Assembly: GCF_000169335.1 (NCBI RefSeq)
Contig: NZ_AAXW01000001.1
Span: 1 to 64,000 of the forward strand
Origin: Crocosphaera chwakensis CCY0110
GTDB lineage: Bacteria; Cyanobacteriota; Cyanobacteriia; Cyanobacteriales; Microcystaceae
Length of the DNA: 64,000 nucleotides
Direction of reading: 5' to 3'
Positions within the stretch are counted from its first letter, which is position 1. The number at the start of each line of letters is the position of its first letter. Made by a program: the position numbers and the translations under genes. Positions 34,888 through 44,100 of this stretch are shown in pieces. The notes beneath the pieces are model-generated. The model was not told where the DNA came from. It did no database searches and saw only the letters and a list, made by a program, of their open reading frames with translations.

Positions 34888-35184
34888 ATGTTAGATCGTC
34901 AACAAGTCCAGAAGATCGCTCATTTAGCTCGTTTGGACATAACCCCAGAAGAAGAAGAACAGTTTGCTGGTCAGTTAAGCGACATTTTAGACTATTTTGA
35001 ACAGTTAGGTGAGTTGGATACGGAAAATGTTTCTCCCACAACTCGCGCCGTCGAACTGAGCAATATCACTCGTCAGGATAGTTCTCAAGTTTATAGTGAT
35101 CGAGAAGCTCTGTTACAAGAAGCACCCAACCCAGAAGACGACTTTTTTAGAGTTCCGCAAATTCTCAATACCGATGAGGAATAA
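34888..35184 (+). CDS. gatC: Aspartyl/glutamyl-tRNA(Asn/Gln) amidotransferase subunit C
   Basis: A 98-residue stabilising subunit of the GatCAB complex, which turns Glu-tRNA(Gln) into Gln-tRNA(Gln). MLDRQQVQKIAHLARLDITP is the usual start and the C-terminus DDFFRVPQIL wraps the GatA subunit in known structures. The subunits A and B are not in the window. It follows ycf3 by 24 bases and precedes the SRP RNA gene by 36. Confidence 0.95.
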   Translation: MLDRQQVQKIAHLARLDITPEEEEQFAGQLSDILDYFEQLGELDTENVSPTTRAVELSNITRQDSSQVYSDREALLQEAPNPEDDFFRVPQILNTDEE

Positions 35185-35213
35185 TTATCATTGAGATATT
35201 TTTATGTTATAAT
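35185..35213 (+). promoter_or_regulatory. Promoter of the SRP RNA gene
   Basis: A consensus TATAAT (35208-35213) lies 17 bases after a partial -35 box TTATCA (35185-35190). Transcription would begin about 35220, matching the first base of the RNA's terminal stem at 35221. Confidence 0.7.
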
Positions 35214-35220
35214 AATAGGT

Positions 35221-35318
35221 GACTCGGACTTACGCAATTACAACGCCCAAACCTTGTCAGGACCGGAAGGTAGCAGCAATACGGGATGCTTGTGATAGGC
35301 GTAAACTCCGAGTCTTTT
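35221..35318 (+). ncRNA. ffs: Signal recognition particle RNA (4.5S type) with built-in terminator
   Basis: Binds Ffh and directs membrane-protein ribosomes to the translocon. The universally conserved domain IV tip reads GTCAGGACCGGAAGGTAGCA. The ends GACTCGG...CTTACGC and GCGTAAA...CCGAGTC pair to form a long hairpin about 94 nt overall. The closing stem is followed by TTTTT, so the RNA's own stem serves as the terminator. Confidence 0.96.
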
Positions 35319-35371
35319 TATTGGATAAAAAATTTTTTAAAGTTTTTCTATTACAGCACTGGTCTAACATA

Positions 35372-35563
35372 TCATGAAACATTTGTCAAGTAAGTTAGAC
35401 AATGACCCATGAGAAAATAGACCACTAACATAGCAGCAGCAGACAGAGCAACTAATGTTCCTGCTAACATCAGAGAGAATTCTTGGTGTTCGATGGCTTC
35501 CTGCATCAAATGCAGCGACCAAGCAACTAAGGCAACGTCGAATATTAAAATTGGTATCAACAT
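35372..35563 (-). CDS. Small conserved membrane protein with two helices
   Basis: A 63-residue protein. Helix one is LIPILIFDVALVAWSLHLM, then a short loop EAIEHQEFS, then helix two LMLAGTLVALSAAAMLVVYF. I do not recognise it. Its length, clean hydrophobic pattern and position between ffs and hisF with no overlap support a real gene. It converges on ffs. Function unknown. Confidence 0.6.
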   Translation of the reverse strand: MLIPILIFDVALVAWSLHLMQEAIEHQEFSLMLAGTLVALSAAAMLVVYFLMGHCLTYLTNVS

Positions 35564-35635
35564 ATTTTAAAAAATGTTAACTTTTCTTTCTATTCTAATA
35601 CACAATCCTTAGCTAACAGTGAACAATTGCCAAAA

Positions 35636-36430
35636 TTAAGATTTTCTCAAGATGTAGTCAAGATTACTGCGGACAGGAATTTGGCGGTCTCTTAGATAAT
35701 TTTTGACCTCAGCAATGGTTAATTGTCCATAATGGAGCAAAGAAGCGAGTAAAGCTGCTTCTGACTTCCCTTCTGTCAATGCTTCGTAGATATGCTGACA
35801 ATTTCCGGCACCTCCTGAAGCAATAACGGGAATTTCCACTTGTTGAGCAATGGTACGAGTTAACTCTAAGTCATAACCAGCCTGGGTTCCATCCGCATCC
35901 ATACTCGTAATTAATAGTTCCCCTGCCCCTCTTTTTTCCATTTCAACTGCCCATTTTATGGCATCTAAGCCCGTATTTTCTCTTCCTCCCCGAACATACA
36001 CATCCCAACCAGGATTATTGGGGTTATGACGGCACTTTGCATCGATTGCCACCACAATACACTGTTTTCCAAAGCGATCGCTTGCCTTATTAATAAAATC
36101 AGGATTTCTTACAGCAGATGAGTTAACACTCACTTTATCAGCACCAGCTCTTAACAAAAGTTTAATTTGTTCTAAGGTTGAAATGCCTCCCCCAACTGTC
36201 AAGGGAATAAAAACAACTTCGGCGGTACGGTAAACCACATCAATGATAGTATCCCGTTGTTCGTGGGTCGCTGTAATGTCTAAAAAGACTAATTCATCTG
36301 CCCCCGCATCATTATACACCTTCGCCAATTCTACTGGGTCTCCTGCGTCTTGAAGATCAACAAAATTGACTCCTTTAACAACGCGGCCTGCATTAACATC
36401 TAAACAAGGTAAGATTCTTTTGGCTAACAT
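35636..36430 (-). CDS. hisF: Imidazole glycerol phosphate synthase, cyclase subunit
   Basis: Makes imidazole glycerol phosphate and AICAR from PRFAR with ammonia from HisH, in histidine synthesis. It is a (beta/alpha)8 barrel of 264 residues. The start MLAKRILPCLDVNAGRVVKG carries catalytic Asp11; the second catalytic Asp is in INSMDADGTQAGYD-like LITSMDADGTQ (about residue 134). VIASGGAGN binds the phosphate. A few extra residues at the C-terminus (RSNLDYILRKS) make it slightly longer than the common 251-258. No other his gene is adjacent. Confidence 0.96.
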   Translation of the reverse strand: MLAKRILPCLDVNAGRVVKGVNFVDLQDAGDPVELAKVYNDAGADELVFLDITATHEQRDTIIDVVYRTAEVVFIPLTVGGGISTLEQIKLLLRAGADKVSVNSSAVRNPDFINKASDRFGKQCIVVAIDAKCRHNPNNPGWDVYVRGGRENTGLDAIKWAVEMEKRGAGELLITSMDADGTQAGYDLELTRTIAQQVEIPVIASGGAGNCQHIYEALTEGKSEAALLASLLHYGQLTIAEVKNYLRDRQIPVRSNLDYILRKS

Positions 36431-36526
36431 TGATTAGTTTTTTGGTTTATTGATATCACTCTTTTCATGTTGACATAATCTTGTGATGCTCCTTAAAAAA
36501 TTTTGATTAATTTTAAGTTTAATCCC

Positions 36527-37018
36527 TTAACAATGAGACTTTTTTTTATGCTTTTTTGCTTTTGACTCAGATAATAAAAATGAGTCTCCTGGATGAACTA
36601 AAAATCGATCACGAACCGCTTCTCGTCCTAATAACATCCGAAAACCCATCACATCCCTATTAGTTAAGGTTAATTCAATATTCCAGACTTGTCCTCCTAT
36701 TTCTACAGGAGTTAAAATAACCGGACGATATTGTTTATGTCCGCCAGAGTTTTTAACGTTACGCCATTCTAATAGTTTCGCTTCACAATTAACAGTAGTT
36801 TCTTTATCTTTTTGATAGGGATGAACTTGAAAATGAATCATCCTTGTACCCTCTTTTTCAATTTCTTTGATATGAAAAGCGTGTAATGCTGACGATCTTG
36901 CTCCTGTATCGATTTTAGCCTTAATTTCAGTAATGCCTAATTCGGGTAAATCTAACCATTCTCTCCACCCAATAATACCGAAAGAGTCTTTATCTTTTTT
37001 GCTATGTTTCTGTTCCAT
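36527..37018 (-). CDS. RimK/LysX-type retropepsin-like (putative ATP-dependent zinc protease) protein
   Basis: A 163-residue protein of the family PF05618. GWREWLDLPELGI opens it, and KIDTGARSSALHA holds the D-T-G-A motif of aspartic proteases (about residues 36-48). VEIGGQVWNIELTLTNRDVM and FRMLLGREAV complete the single pepsin-like lobe. The database name zinc protease is traditional; the motif is retropepsin-like. The C-terminus is Lys-rich. In other organisms it neighbours RimK-type ligases, but none is next to it here. Function unproven. Confidence 0.8.
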   Translation of the reverse strand: MEQKHSKKDKDSFGIIGWREWLDLPELGITEIKAKIDTGARSSALHAFHIKEIEKEGTRMIHFQVHPYQKDKETTVNCEAKLLEWRNVKNSGGHKQYRPVILTPVEIGGQVWNIELTLTNRDVMGFRMLLGREAVRDRFLVHPGDSFLLSESKAKKHKKKSHC

Positions 37019-37218
37019 GAAAATTTACAATTAATTATCATCTTTTACTCAGAATACAGTAAAAGATGACCTTCAGGAAATCGTTAATCTAAAATATTAA
37101 CAAAAATAGTTTTGGAAGTTGCTCAAATAAATGGATATAATAGATGTCTATTAAATTATCCTGTTTCTGGTCATTTTTTCTGTCCCAGAAGAATCGCTCT
37201 ATTGTATTAGTATAAAGA

Positions 37219-37995
37219 ATGATGAAAGTTTTTGATTATTTAAAACAAACTTCCCTTTTACGGGTTAGCGATGGCAAAACTATTCCTATTTTCACTAATT
37301 GCCAATCTTACTCTCGCTTGTTAGTGATCCTTTGGTCACAATTAGGAGATTTTGATACCCTTGAATATGCTTGGTGGTTAAATCAAAAATCATCAGAAAT
37401 TTCAGCAAATAATATAATAGTAAAAGCCATTGGTATTGGTAATCGTGAATCAGGATTAAAATTTTGTAATTATACTAAATTTCCTCAAGAAAACTTATTT
37501 GTTGATCCTGACGCTAATATTCACGAAAAATTAGGGTTATATGAAGGATTATCTTGGAATATACCAGGACTGAATGATAGTCAAAATGCTTGGGTCAATT
37601 TAATGTTGATGTGTGCAGGAATTGGAAGTAAAGGAACTTTAAAAGAAGTGTTGAGAGGATATACAGGAGATAAAAAAGCCCCTCAATTAATTGGAGATCA
37701 AGAAGTGATTAATACCAATATTTTACCCCCTCTAAAAGGGTCATTTTTTAACCTAGCAGGAGGGAAAGGGTATCAGCGGCCTTTTGAGTTAGCAACCTTA
37801 AGATTAAGGAATATGACTGAAGTATTAAGTAGCTGGAAAACCTATGTCCCTGATGCTGCTTATTTAACTCAAAGAGGAGCCACTTTTTTATTTGATCAAC
37901 AAGGTAATTTATTATATGAACATCGAGATAAAGGAGTGCTTGGTTTTGCTGAAAACATGAGTAATCCATTATCTTTTTTATGCTTCGATTCTTAG
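37219..37995 (+). CDS. Peroxiredoxin-like (AhpC-TSA_2) family protein
   Basis: A 258-residue thioredoxin-fold protein. The single cysteine in IFTNCQSYSRLLVILWSQLG (about residue 29) sits at the end of the first strand where peroxiredoxins have the peroxidatic Cys, and there is no CxxC. FVDPDANIHEKLGLYEGLSW and GATFLFDQQGNLLYEHRD match the AhpC/TSA_2 (PRXL2-like) pattern. It may reduce peroxides, but whether it is active is unknown. Two adjacent ATGs (37219, 37222) can start it. Confidence 0.75.
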   Translation: MMKVFDYLKQTSLLRVSDGKTIPIFTNCQSYSRLLVILWSQLGDFDTLEYAWWLNQKSSEISANNIIVKAIGIGNRESGLKFCNYTKFPQENLFVDPDANIHEKLGLYEGLSWNIPGLNDSQNAWVNLMLMCAGIGSKGTLKEVLRGYTGDKKAPQLIGDQEVINTNILPPLKGSFFNLAGGKGYQRPFELATLRLRNMTEVLSSWKTYVPDAAYLTQRGATFLFDQQGNLLYEHRDKGVLGFAENMSNPLSFLCFDS

Positions 37996-38001
37996 TGAAA
38001 A

Positions 38002-38301
38002 ATATCAGAAACATTAATATAATTGTGTCTTTTATCGCTTAAACAGTTAAACTTATTTACCTTAAAAAAGATTAGAATTAAATAGCTTTAAAAAATAAAC
38101 GATCAATTATAAATCTTGAATTAATTGGTATTTACTATCAGAACGAAATACATAGATAGGCTGAAAGCTATTAGAAAGACACTGGCACAAACAATACCGC
38201 TTTTAATGCTTGTATTTCTGTTGGCAACCCTCACCCCTAATCAAAAAATTATAATATTTGTTAAACTAAAAAAAGACAATTATCAACTGAAACCTTAGCC
38301 T
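38002..38301. other. Intergenic region upstream of cysteine desulfurase
   Basis: About 300 AT-rich bases. A possible -10 box TATAAT at about 38248 with no good -35 was noted. Nothing else recognised. Confidence 0.35.
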
Positions 38302-39474
38302 ATGTCTCAACGTCCTATTTATTTAGATTGTCACGCTACAACCCCAATGGATAAGAGGGTATTAGAGGCAATGTTACCTTATTTTACTGAACATTTTGGT
38401 AACCCTTCTAGTATTAATCATTTCTATGGTTGGGAAGCAGAAGCAGCCGTAAAAAAAGCAAGAGAAACGATTGCTAATGCAGTTAAGTGTAATCCTGAAG
38501 AAATTATTTTCACCAGTGGAGCAACAGAAGCCAATAACTTAGCAGTAAAAGGAATTGCTGAAGCTTATTTTAATCAAGGACAACATATTATTACTGTTCA
38601 AACCGAACATCGTGCCGTTTTAGATCCTTGTAAATATCTAGAAAAGTTAGGCTTTAAAATTACTTATCTTCCTGTACAAAAAGACGGAATAATTGATTTA
38701 AAATTTTTAGAAAAAAGCATTCGTAATGAAACAATCTTAGTTTCAGTCATGGCAGCTAATAATGAGATAGGAGTTCTTCAACCCTTGAAAGAAATTGGAG
38801 ATATTTGTAAAAAAAATGAAGTATTGTTTCATAGCGATGCAGCCCAAGCAATTGGAAAAATTCCTTTAGATGTTCAAAATATGAATATTGATTTACTATC
38901 ATTAACTGCCCATAAAATTTATGGGCCTAAAGGTGTTGGTGTTTTATATATTCGTCGTCGCAATCCAAGAGTAAATATTGCTTCACAATTACATGGGGGG
39001 GGTCAAGAAAGAGCTATCAGATCAGGTACATTATATACCCCTCAAATTGTCGGATTTGGCAAAGCTATTGAGTTAGCATTAGCAGAAATAGAAACAGAAA
39101 ATAAACGTCAAAGCGAACTTAGAAATAGACTACAAGAACAGCTTTTAAATATAGAAGGAGTATCTATTAATGGACATCTTACCAAACGTTTACCCAATAA
39201 TCTTAATGTTAGTATAGAAGGAGTTGATGGAGCAGCCTTATTATTAGGATTACAAGGAATTGTTGCCCTTTCTTCTGGCTCTGCCTGTACCTCTACTACA
39301 ACAAAACCATCTCATGTTCTTAAAGCATTAGGACATTCCGATAAACTAGCTTACGCATCCTTAAGATTTGGATTAGGAAGGTTTACGACGAGTCAGGAAA
39401 TTGATACGGTAGCGCAACAAGTTGTTAATACCATTCAATCTTTACGTCAGGCAATAGTTAATACTAAATTTTAA
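38302..39474 (+). CDS. Cysteine desulfurase (NifS/IscS-like)
   Basis: PLP enzyme that takes sulfur from cysteine for Fe-S clusters and thio-modifications. The 390-residue protein has LDCHATTPMDKRVLEAM at the start, FTSGATEANNLAVKG, HRAVLDPC, SDAAQAIGK, and the PLP lysine in LSLTAHKIYGPKG (about residue 205). The catalytic-cysteine loop LSSGSACTSTTTKPSHVLKA is the long flexible type of group I (IscS/NifS), unlike SufS. Cyanobacteria often hold several; no nif gene is present here, so assignment to nitrogenase is not possible. Confidence 0.93.
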   Translation: MSQRPIYLDCHATTPMDKRVLEAMLPYFTEHFGNPSSINHFYGWEAEAAVKKARETIANAVKCNPEEIIFTSGATEANNLAVKGIAEAYFNQGQHIITVQTEHRAVLDPCKYLEKLGFKITYLPVQKDGIIDLKFLEKSIRNETILVSVMAANNEIGVLQPLKEIGDICKKNEVLFHSDAAQAIGKIPLDVQNMNIDLLSLTAHKIYGPKGVGVLYIRRRNPRVNIASQLHGGGQERAIRSGTLYTPQIVGFGKAIELALAEIETENKRQSELRNRLQEQLLNIEGVSINGHLTKRLPNNLNVSIEGVDGAALLLGLQGIVALSSGSACTSTTTKPSHVLKALGHSDKLAYASLRFGLGRFTTSQEIDTVAQQVVNTIQSLRQAIVNTKF

Positions 39475-39487
39475 ATGATACTATTAG

Positions 39488-40120
39488 TTACAATCCTGAT
39501 TTTATATGTTTGCTCATATTGTCAAAAAAATCATCAGATATAATTTCTGGTTGAAAGCAATTATAGAGTTTAGTGAGTTTAGTATAATAGATAGAAGAAA
39601 GATAGGCTCGACTTAAATTAACATCAATTAGGGTAGAATCTGTTAAATCAGTTCTTATAAAGTGAGTCCCTTCAACAGAGACATTTCGTAAATATGCTTC
39701 ACTAAAATCAGTTCTTTCTAAACAGCCATAATCTAGACAGGCATTTTTTATTAAAGTACAATGAAAATTAGCTTCTTTTAAGTTAGAGTAAATTAAATTA
39801 CCATAACTTAGGTCGGCTTGATAAAAATTAGCGCGGTAAAGATTGCAGTTGGTAAGATTAGCACCTTTTAAATTAGCTTTTTCGAGATTAGTTCCTTGTA
39901 GGTTTGAATTTTGTAAATTAGTTCCTTCAAAATTCACATTTTCTAGATTAAGTCCACTTAAATCTAAATCGCTGAGATCCGCATAAGTAAAGTTTCTTGC
40001 TCCCAAAGCGTACCTCTGTTTAAGTTCCCTTAATCTCAACTTAAGCATTTTTACTTTCTTAACAAATTTTAATATAAAGCTTACCTTCCGAACATACCAG
40101 TTCAAAATAGTTTGAGTCAA
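39488..40120 (-). CDS. Pentapeptide repeat protein
   Basis: A 210-residue protein. After a basic N-terminal 45 residues there are about 24 pentapeptides of the A(D/N)LXX type from LSDLDLSGLNLENVNFEGTN through LTDSTLIDVNLSRAYLS, predicting a right-handed quadrilateral beta helix. Cyanobacteria have many such proteins; few have known roles. No signal peptide, so it is cytoplasmic or thylakoid-associated. It ends 14 bases after the desulfurase, facing it. Confidence 0.9.
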   Translation of the reverse strand: MTQTILNWYVRKVSFILKFVKKVKMLKLRLRELKQRYALGARNFTYADLSDLDLSGLNLENVNFEGTNLQNSNLQGTNLEKANLKGANLTNCNLYRANFYQADLSYGNLIYSNLKEANFHCTLIKNACLDYGCLERTDFSEAYLRNVSVEGTHFIRTDLTDSTLIDVNLSRAYLSSIYYTKLTKLYNCFQPEIISDDFFDNMSKHIKSGL

Positions 40121-40817
40121 TAGGTATTATGACATAGTTGCATAATTTCTATGTAATTAGAGAATAGTGTAGAGAAAAAATACTGTAACTAAGACAAAAG
40201 CTAAACTTGAATGATTTTTATTTATTTACCCTAAAAAAAGCTAATAAACAATTTATACTTTCCCAGTAGTATTACTCAGTATTGTCAAAGATATAGCTTT
40301 TAGGTTATATTCGGGTTAAAATAATAAATAGTTGTGTCAAAGCCTAACATAAAAGGCAATCTAATCCCCCTAATAAAATAGGACGGTTACCCAAAAACAC
40401 AACATTGGAAGATTAATCAAGCATGATTAATCAGTTTGATCAGAAAAGCTGATAAAACTCCAACGTTTTTATCGAAGTTACCCACTCATAACTATCCACC
40501 TAGACAGCGTCTTAATATAAATGTCAACGAAGCGCAAGTTTATTCTTCAGGATTTTCCAAAATATTGAATAAACCCTCTTGTTGTGAAATGGGTAGAGAC
40601 ACCCTAAAACATCAAGTCATTTCCCCTGATGGAGATAGTCAGTATTCATAGCCTACTGACATTAGGTTAAGGATAAAAATGAGTCGAGTTCACTACCGTT
40701 GACCCTTGACTTAATATGTCAAAATGTTTAATCGTAAACAATTTTTCCAGTAATTTAAGCACCAAACCCAGGAATTATAACCTGTCATCGTCTCTTACAG
40801 AAGTTTGAGGGAATTGA
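40121..40817 (+). other. Long leader region of rne
   Basis: Almost 700 bases lie before the RNase E start codon with no convincing gene; a 71-codon frame at 40436-40651 (TTG start) has no recognisable domain. A compact three-arm structure at 40401-40470 is described separately. Long 5' leaders through which RNase E controls its own mRNA are known in other bacteria and would fit. Confidence 0.5.
40401..40470 (+). promoter_or_regulatory. Predicted three-way-junction RNA element with T-run in the rne leader
   Basis: AACATTGGA (40401-40409) pairs with TCCAACGTT (40459-40467), one mismatch. Inside are a perfect hairpin GATTAATC-AAGCAT-GATTAATC (40411-40432) and a second hairpin ATCAG-AAAAG-CTGAT (40439-40453). 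TTTTT follows directly. The layout resembles a conditional terminator or an RNase E target 350 bases upstream of the start codon. Confidence 0.45.
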
Positions 40818-42827
40818 ATGCCAAAGCAAATTATTATCGCAGAAAAACATCACATTGCTGCCGTTTTTTGGGAAGATCAAATACAAGAATTAGTGGTTGC
40901 CACAGGGAACCAACAAGTTAGTGACATTTTCCTAGGCGTTGTTGAAAACGTCATCCCCGGCATTGATGCAGCCTTTGTTAACATCGGAGATGCAGAAAGA
41001 AACGGCTTTATTCACGTTACCGACTTAGGACCATTGCGCCTCAAACGTAGCGCAGGTGCCATCACAGAACTCTTAACCCCACAACAAAAAGTGCTGGTGC
41101 AGGTGATGAAAGAACCCACCGGTAACAAAGGTCCAAGATTAACCGGCAATATTAGCCTTCCTGGACGCTACTTAGTATTGATGCCCAACGGCAAAGGAGT
41201 TAACCTCTCTCGGCGTATTCGCAACGATGATGAACGGAGTCGGTTACGGGCTTTAGCTATTCTTATTAAACCAGCCGGCATGGGCTTATTAGTAAGAACT
41301 GAAGCCGAAGGCAAAGCCGAAGAAGCCATCATGGAAGACTTAGAATTTTTACAACGACAATGGGAGTCCATCCAAGTCCAAGCCACCTCAACCCGGGCCC
41401 CTTCCCTATTAAACCGTGATGATGACTTTATTCAAAGAGTTTTGCGGGATATGTACAGCGCAGATGTCAACCGCATTGTCGTAGATAACCCCTCCGGAGT
41501 CAAACGGGTCAAACATCATTTAATGAACTGGAGTGGAGGAAGACCTCCCGAAGGCGTATTAATTGACCACCATCGGGAATCTATGTCGGTTTTAGACTAT
41601 TTTCGAGTTAATGCTGCTGTTAGAGAAGCCCTAAAACCCAGAGTTGATTTACCATCTGGGGGTTATATCATCATCGAACCCACCGAAGCTCTCACCGTCA
41701 TCGATGTCAACTCAGGGTCTTTTACCCGTTCAGCAACCTCCAGAGAAACCGTATTATGGACTAACAGCGAAGCAGCTACCGAAATCGCCCGTCAGTTAAG
41801 ATTAAGAAATATTGGTGGTGTGATCATTGTCGATTTTATAGACATGGACTCTCGACGAGACCAACTTAAGTTACTTGAACATTTCAATAAAGCCCTCAAA
41901 GTTGATAAAGCCAGACCCCAAATTGCTCAACTCTCAGAATTGGGATTAGTAGAATTAACCCGTAAACGCCAAGGCAAAAACATTTATGAGTTATTTGGTC
42001 AACCCTGCCCTCAATGTGGCGGTTTAGGACATTTAGCCCATCTTCCAGGAGAATCTCAGTTAGTAGCCCTTGAGTCAAGCGCAAACCCCACCCTTCCTAT
42101 TCCTGCCCCAACCCCTGTAACTCCCAAACCAGTCGAAAAACCGGTAGAAGTTAATGACAGCAGTTGGGATTCTTCTTTTGAAGACGAAGATAACGATAAT
42201 TCCGATGAATTAGAATTATTACACCATCCCAGTTATCAAGAACAAAATAGTAACGCCAATAATCGTCGTCGTCGCCGTCGTCAAACTCCTAACCTGGTTA
42301 TCAAAGAAGATTCTCCTAAACCAAGCAATAACGGTGGCTCCAAAGAAGGCGACGATAATAACGAATCCAGTTATGAAAATCGCAGAGAACGGCTACCTCG
42401 GCATTTGCGTCGAGAAGAAAGCCCAGTTGAAAAAGTTTCAGTAGAAATGACTCCTCTAGAACAAGATGTTTACGCTTTAATGGGTATTTCGCCTTTGGTA
42501 CGTCTTGATAAAGAATTTAAAGATCCCAAATCTGTGGTAGTTTCAGTTAAATCTCCAGATGGTGTAGAAAGAAAAACCATCGAACTGACCGAAACTTCTA
42601 CCCCAGAAGTTGAGACCCCTGCCAAAGAAGAACAACAGATGGTGATTGACTTAAGCGATATGAGCAATGACCATTTGAGTGAGTCTCCAGACATAGAGGA
42701 AACAGAAAATATAGATGATGACGATGATGATGAAACTGAACTCACTTCCTCATCTCAAGAGGACGGAGTTAAACCAGTTATCCGTCGTCGCCGTCGTCGG
42801 TCTTCGGCAAAAGACTCAGATGAATAA
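40818..42827 (+). CDS. rne: Ribonuclease E
   Basis: Main endoribonuclease of mRNA decay and rRNA/tRNA processing. The 669-residue protein has an N-terminal S1 domain (about residues 35-125), the DNase I-like domain with catalytic Asp in TVIDVNSGSFT (about 295) and VDFIDMDSRRDQ (about 340), and the zinc-link CPQCGGLGH (about 397-405). The C-terminal 260 residues are disordered, acidic and Arg-rich, with NNRRRRRRQ and, near the end, RRRRRRSSA, the short tail known in cyanobacteria to recruit polynucleotide phosphorylase. It is the compact cyanobacterial form, shorter than the E. coli enzyme. The ABC ATPase gene follows 56 bases later with no terminator between. Confidence 0.97.
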   Translation: MPKQIIIAEKHHIAAVFWEDQIQELVVATGNQQVSDIFLGVVENVIPGIDAAFVNIGDAERNGFIHVTDLGPLRLKRSAGAITELLTPQQKVLVQVMKEPTGNKGPRLTGNISLPGRYLVLMPNGKGVNLSRRIRNDDERSRLRALAILIKPAGMGLLVRTEAEGKAEEAIMEDLEFLQRQWESIQVQATSTRAPSLLNRDDDFIQRVLRDMYSADVNRIVVDNPSGVKRVKHHLMNWSGGRPPEGVLIDHHRESMSVLDYFRVNAAVREALKPRVDLPSGGYIIIEPTEALTVIDVNSGSFTRSATSRETVLWTNSEAATEIARQLRLRNIGGVIIVDFIDMDSRRDQLKLLEHFNKALKVDKARPQIAQLSELGLVELTRKRQGKNIYELFGQPCPQCGGLGHLAHLPGESQLVALESSANPTLPIPAPTPVTPKPVEKPVEVNDSSWDSSFEDEDNDNSDELELLHHPSYQEQNSNANNRRRRRRQTPNLVIKEDSPKPSNNGGSKEGDDNNESSYENRRERLPRHLRREESPVEKVSVEMTPLEQDVYALMGISPLVRLDKEFKDPKSVVVSVKSPDGVERKTIELTETSTPEVETPAKEEQQMVIDLSDMSNDHLSESPDIEETENIDDDDDDETELTSSSQEDGVKPVIRRRRRRSSAKDSDE

Positions 42828-42883
42828 AATGTTATCCTACTATCAAAGAATAAAAATGCTAAAAACTTAAACCAAATAAGAGA

Positions 42884-44065
42884 ATGGCTAAGTTAAGACT
42901 AGAAAACTTAACAAAACAATATCAAATCGATAAAGGAAAAACCCTTGATGTGGTTAAAGGAATCAGTGGTGTTGAGGTTCAAGACGGAGAATTCTTAACC
43001 TTACTCGGCCCATCTGGTTGCGGAAAATCAACCCTTTTGAGATTAATTGCCGGATTAGAACCCCCAACAAAAGGAGATATCTTTATTGGAGAAAAAAAGG
43101 TCACTAATATTGCCCCAGGCGATCGCAATATTGCTATGGTTTTCCAAAGTTATGCCCTTTATCCTCACATGACAGCCGAGGAAAATATTGCCACAGCCTT
43201 GAAAATTCGTAATCTTTCCGATAAGGAAATTAATGAACGGATTCAAAAAGCTGCCAAACAATTAAAACTTCAAGAAGGGAAAGATTGTTTACTGGAAAAA
43301 CCAGGCAAACTCTCAGGGGGACAACGGCAAAGAGTGGCTTTAGCCCGCGCCTTGGTTAGAAATCCTGATGTTTTCTTATTAGATGAACCCTTAAGTAACC
43401 TAGATGCCCTTCTCAGAGAACAAGTCAGAGCAGAACTCAAACAAATTTTCACCGAACAAAATAAGCCCGTGGTGTATGTCACACACGACCAAACTGAAGC
43501 TATGACCCTTTCGGATAAGGTGGCGGTTTTATTTGGTGGTGAAATTCAACAATTGGCTTCTCCCCGTGAAATTTATCGATACCCTGCTAATCAATTTGTC
43601 GCAGGGTTTGTGGGTAGTCCTCAGATGAATTTGCTAGAATTGGACTGTGAGAATAATCAGGCTATCTTAGGTAAATTTCTCATTCCTCTAACTAATGTTG
43701 CCCCTGAAAACATTCCAGAGTTAAAAGGCCAGTCTCAAGGACTTAAACAGATAGTTTTAGGCATTCGTCCCGAAGATATTCATGAAGCAACAGAAATTGA
43801 TTCTTTAGTTATCGAAGGTCAAATTAAATTAGTAGAAGAATTAGGTAAAGAAAGTTTAATTAGCGTTCAAGTTGAACAATCAGACTTAGTGATTCGAGCC
43901 TTAGTTAAAGACGATGGAAAAAAGAAAAATGGAGATCATATATCCTTAGCTCTGCCTGAAAACAGTCTTCATTGGTTTTATTGGGATGGAAGTGGCTATG
44001 ATCCAGATGGTAAACCGTTGCTTTCTTATCATCAACGTTATCGTCTTAATCAAAAATCATATTAA
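42884..44065 (+). CDS. Sugar ABC transporter ATP-binding protein (MalK/UgpC/GgtA-like)
   Basis: ATPase of a CUT1 sugar importer. Walker A GPSGCGKST (about residue 43), Q-loop QSYALYPHM, signature LSGGQRQRVALARALVRNP, Walker B VFLLDEPLSNLDA, switch His in VTHDQTEAM. Residues about 240-393 are the MalK-type OB-fold regulatory domain (GFVGSPQMN starts it). Length 393 is typical. The permease at 33273 may be its partner; in related cyanobacteria one ATPase serves several sugar and osmolyte importers. Placement straight after rne looks incidental, though read-through is possible. Confidence 0.93.
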   Translation: MAKLRLENLTKQYQIDKGKTLDVVKGISGVEVQDGEFLTLLGPSGCGKSTLLRLIAGLEPPTKGDIFIGEKKVTNIAPGDRNIAMVFQSYALYPHMTAEENIATALKIRNLSDKEINERIQKAAKQLKLQEGKDCLLEKPGKLSGGQRQRVALARALVRNPDVFLLDEPLSNLDALLREQVRAELKQIFTEQNKPVVYVTHDQTEAMTLSDKVAVLFGGEIQQLASPREIYRYPANQFVAGFVGSPQMNLLELDCENNQAILGKFLIPLTNVAPENIPELKGQSQGLKQIVLGIRPEDIHEATEIDSLVIEGQIKLVEELGKESLISVQVEQSDLVIRALVKDDGKKKNGDHISLALPENSLHWFYWDGSGYDPDGKPLLSYHQRYRLNQKSY

Positions 44066-44068
44066 TTG

Positions 44069-44100
44069 GTTTGCATCTAAGATGCAGACTGAATTATTTT
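44069..44100. terminator. Convergent terminator between ABC ATPase and kinase-like gene
   Basis: GTTTGCATC pairs with GATGCAGAC (nine pairs, one G-U; loop TAA), then TGAATTATTTTTC on the plus strand. It overlaps the 3' end of the minus-strand gene. Confidence 0.6.

Noticed and set aside
40436..40651. 71-codon frame in the rne leader
   Set aside because: TTG start inside a predicted RNA structure, no domain; non-coding leader is more likely.
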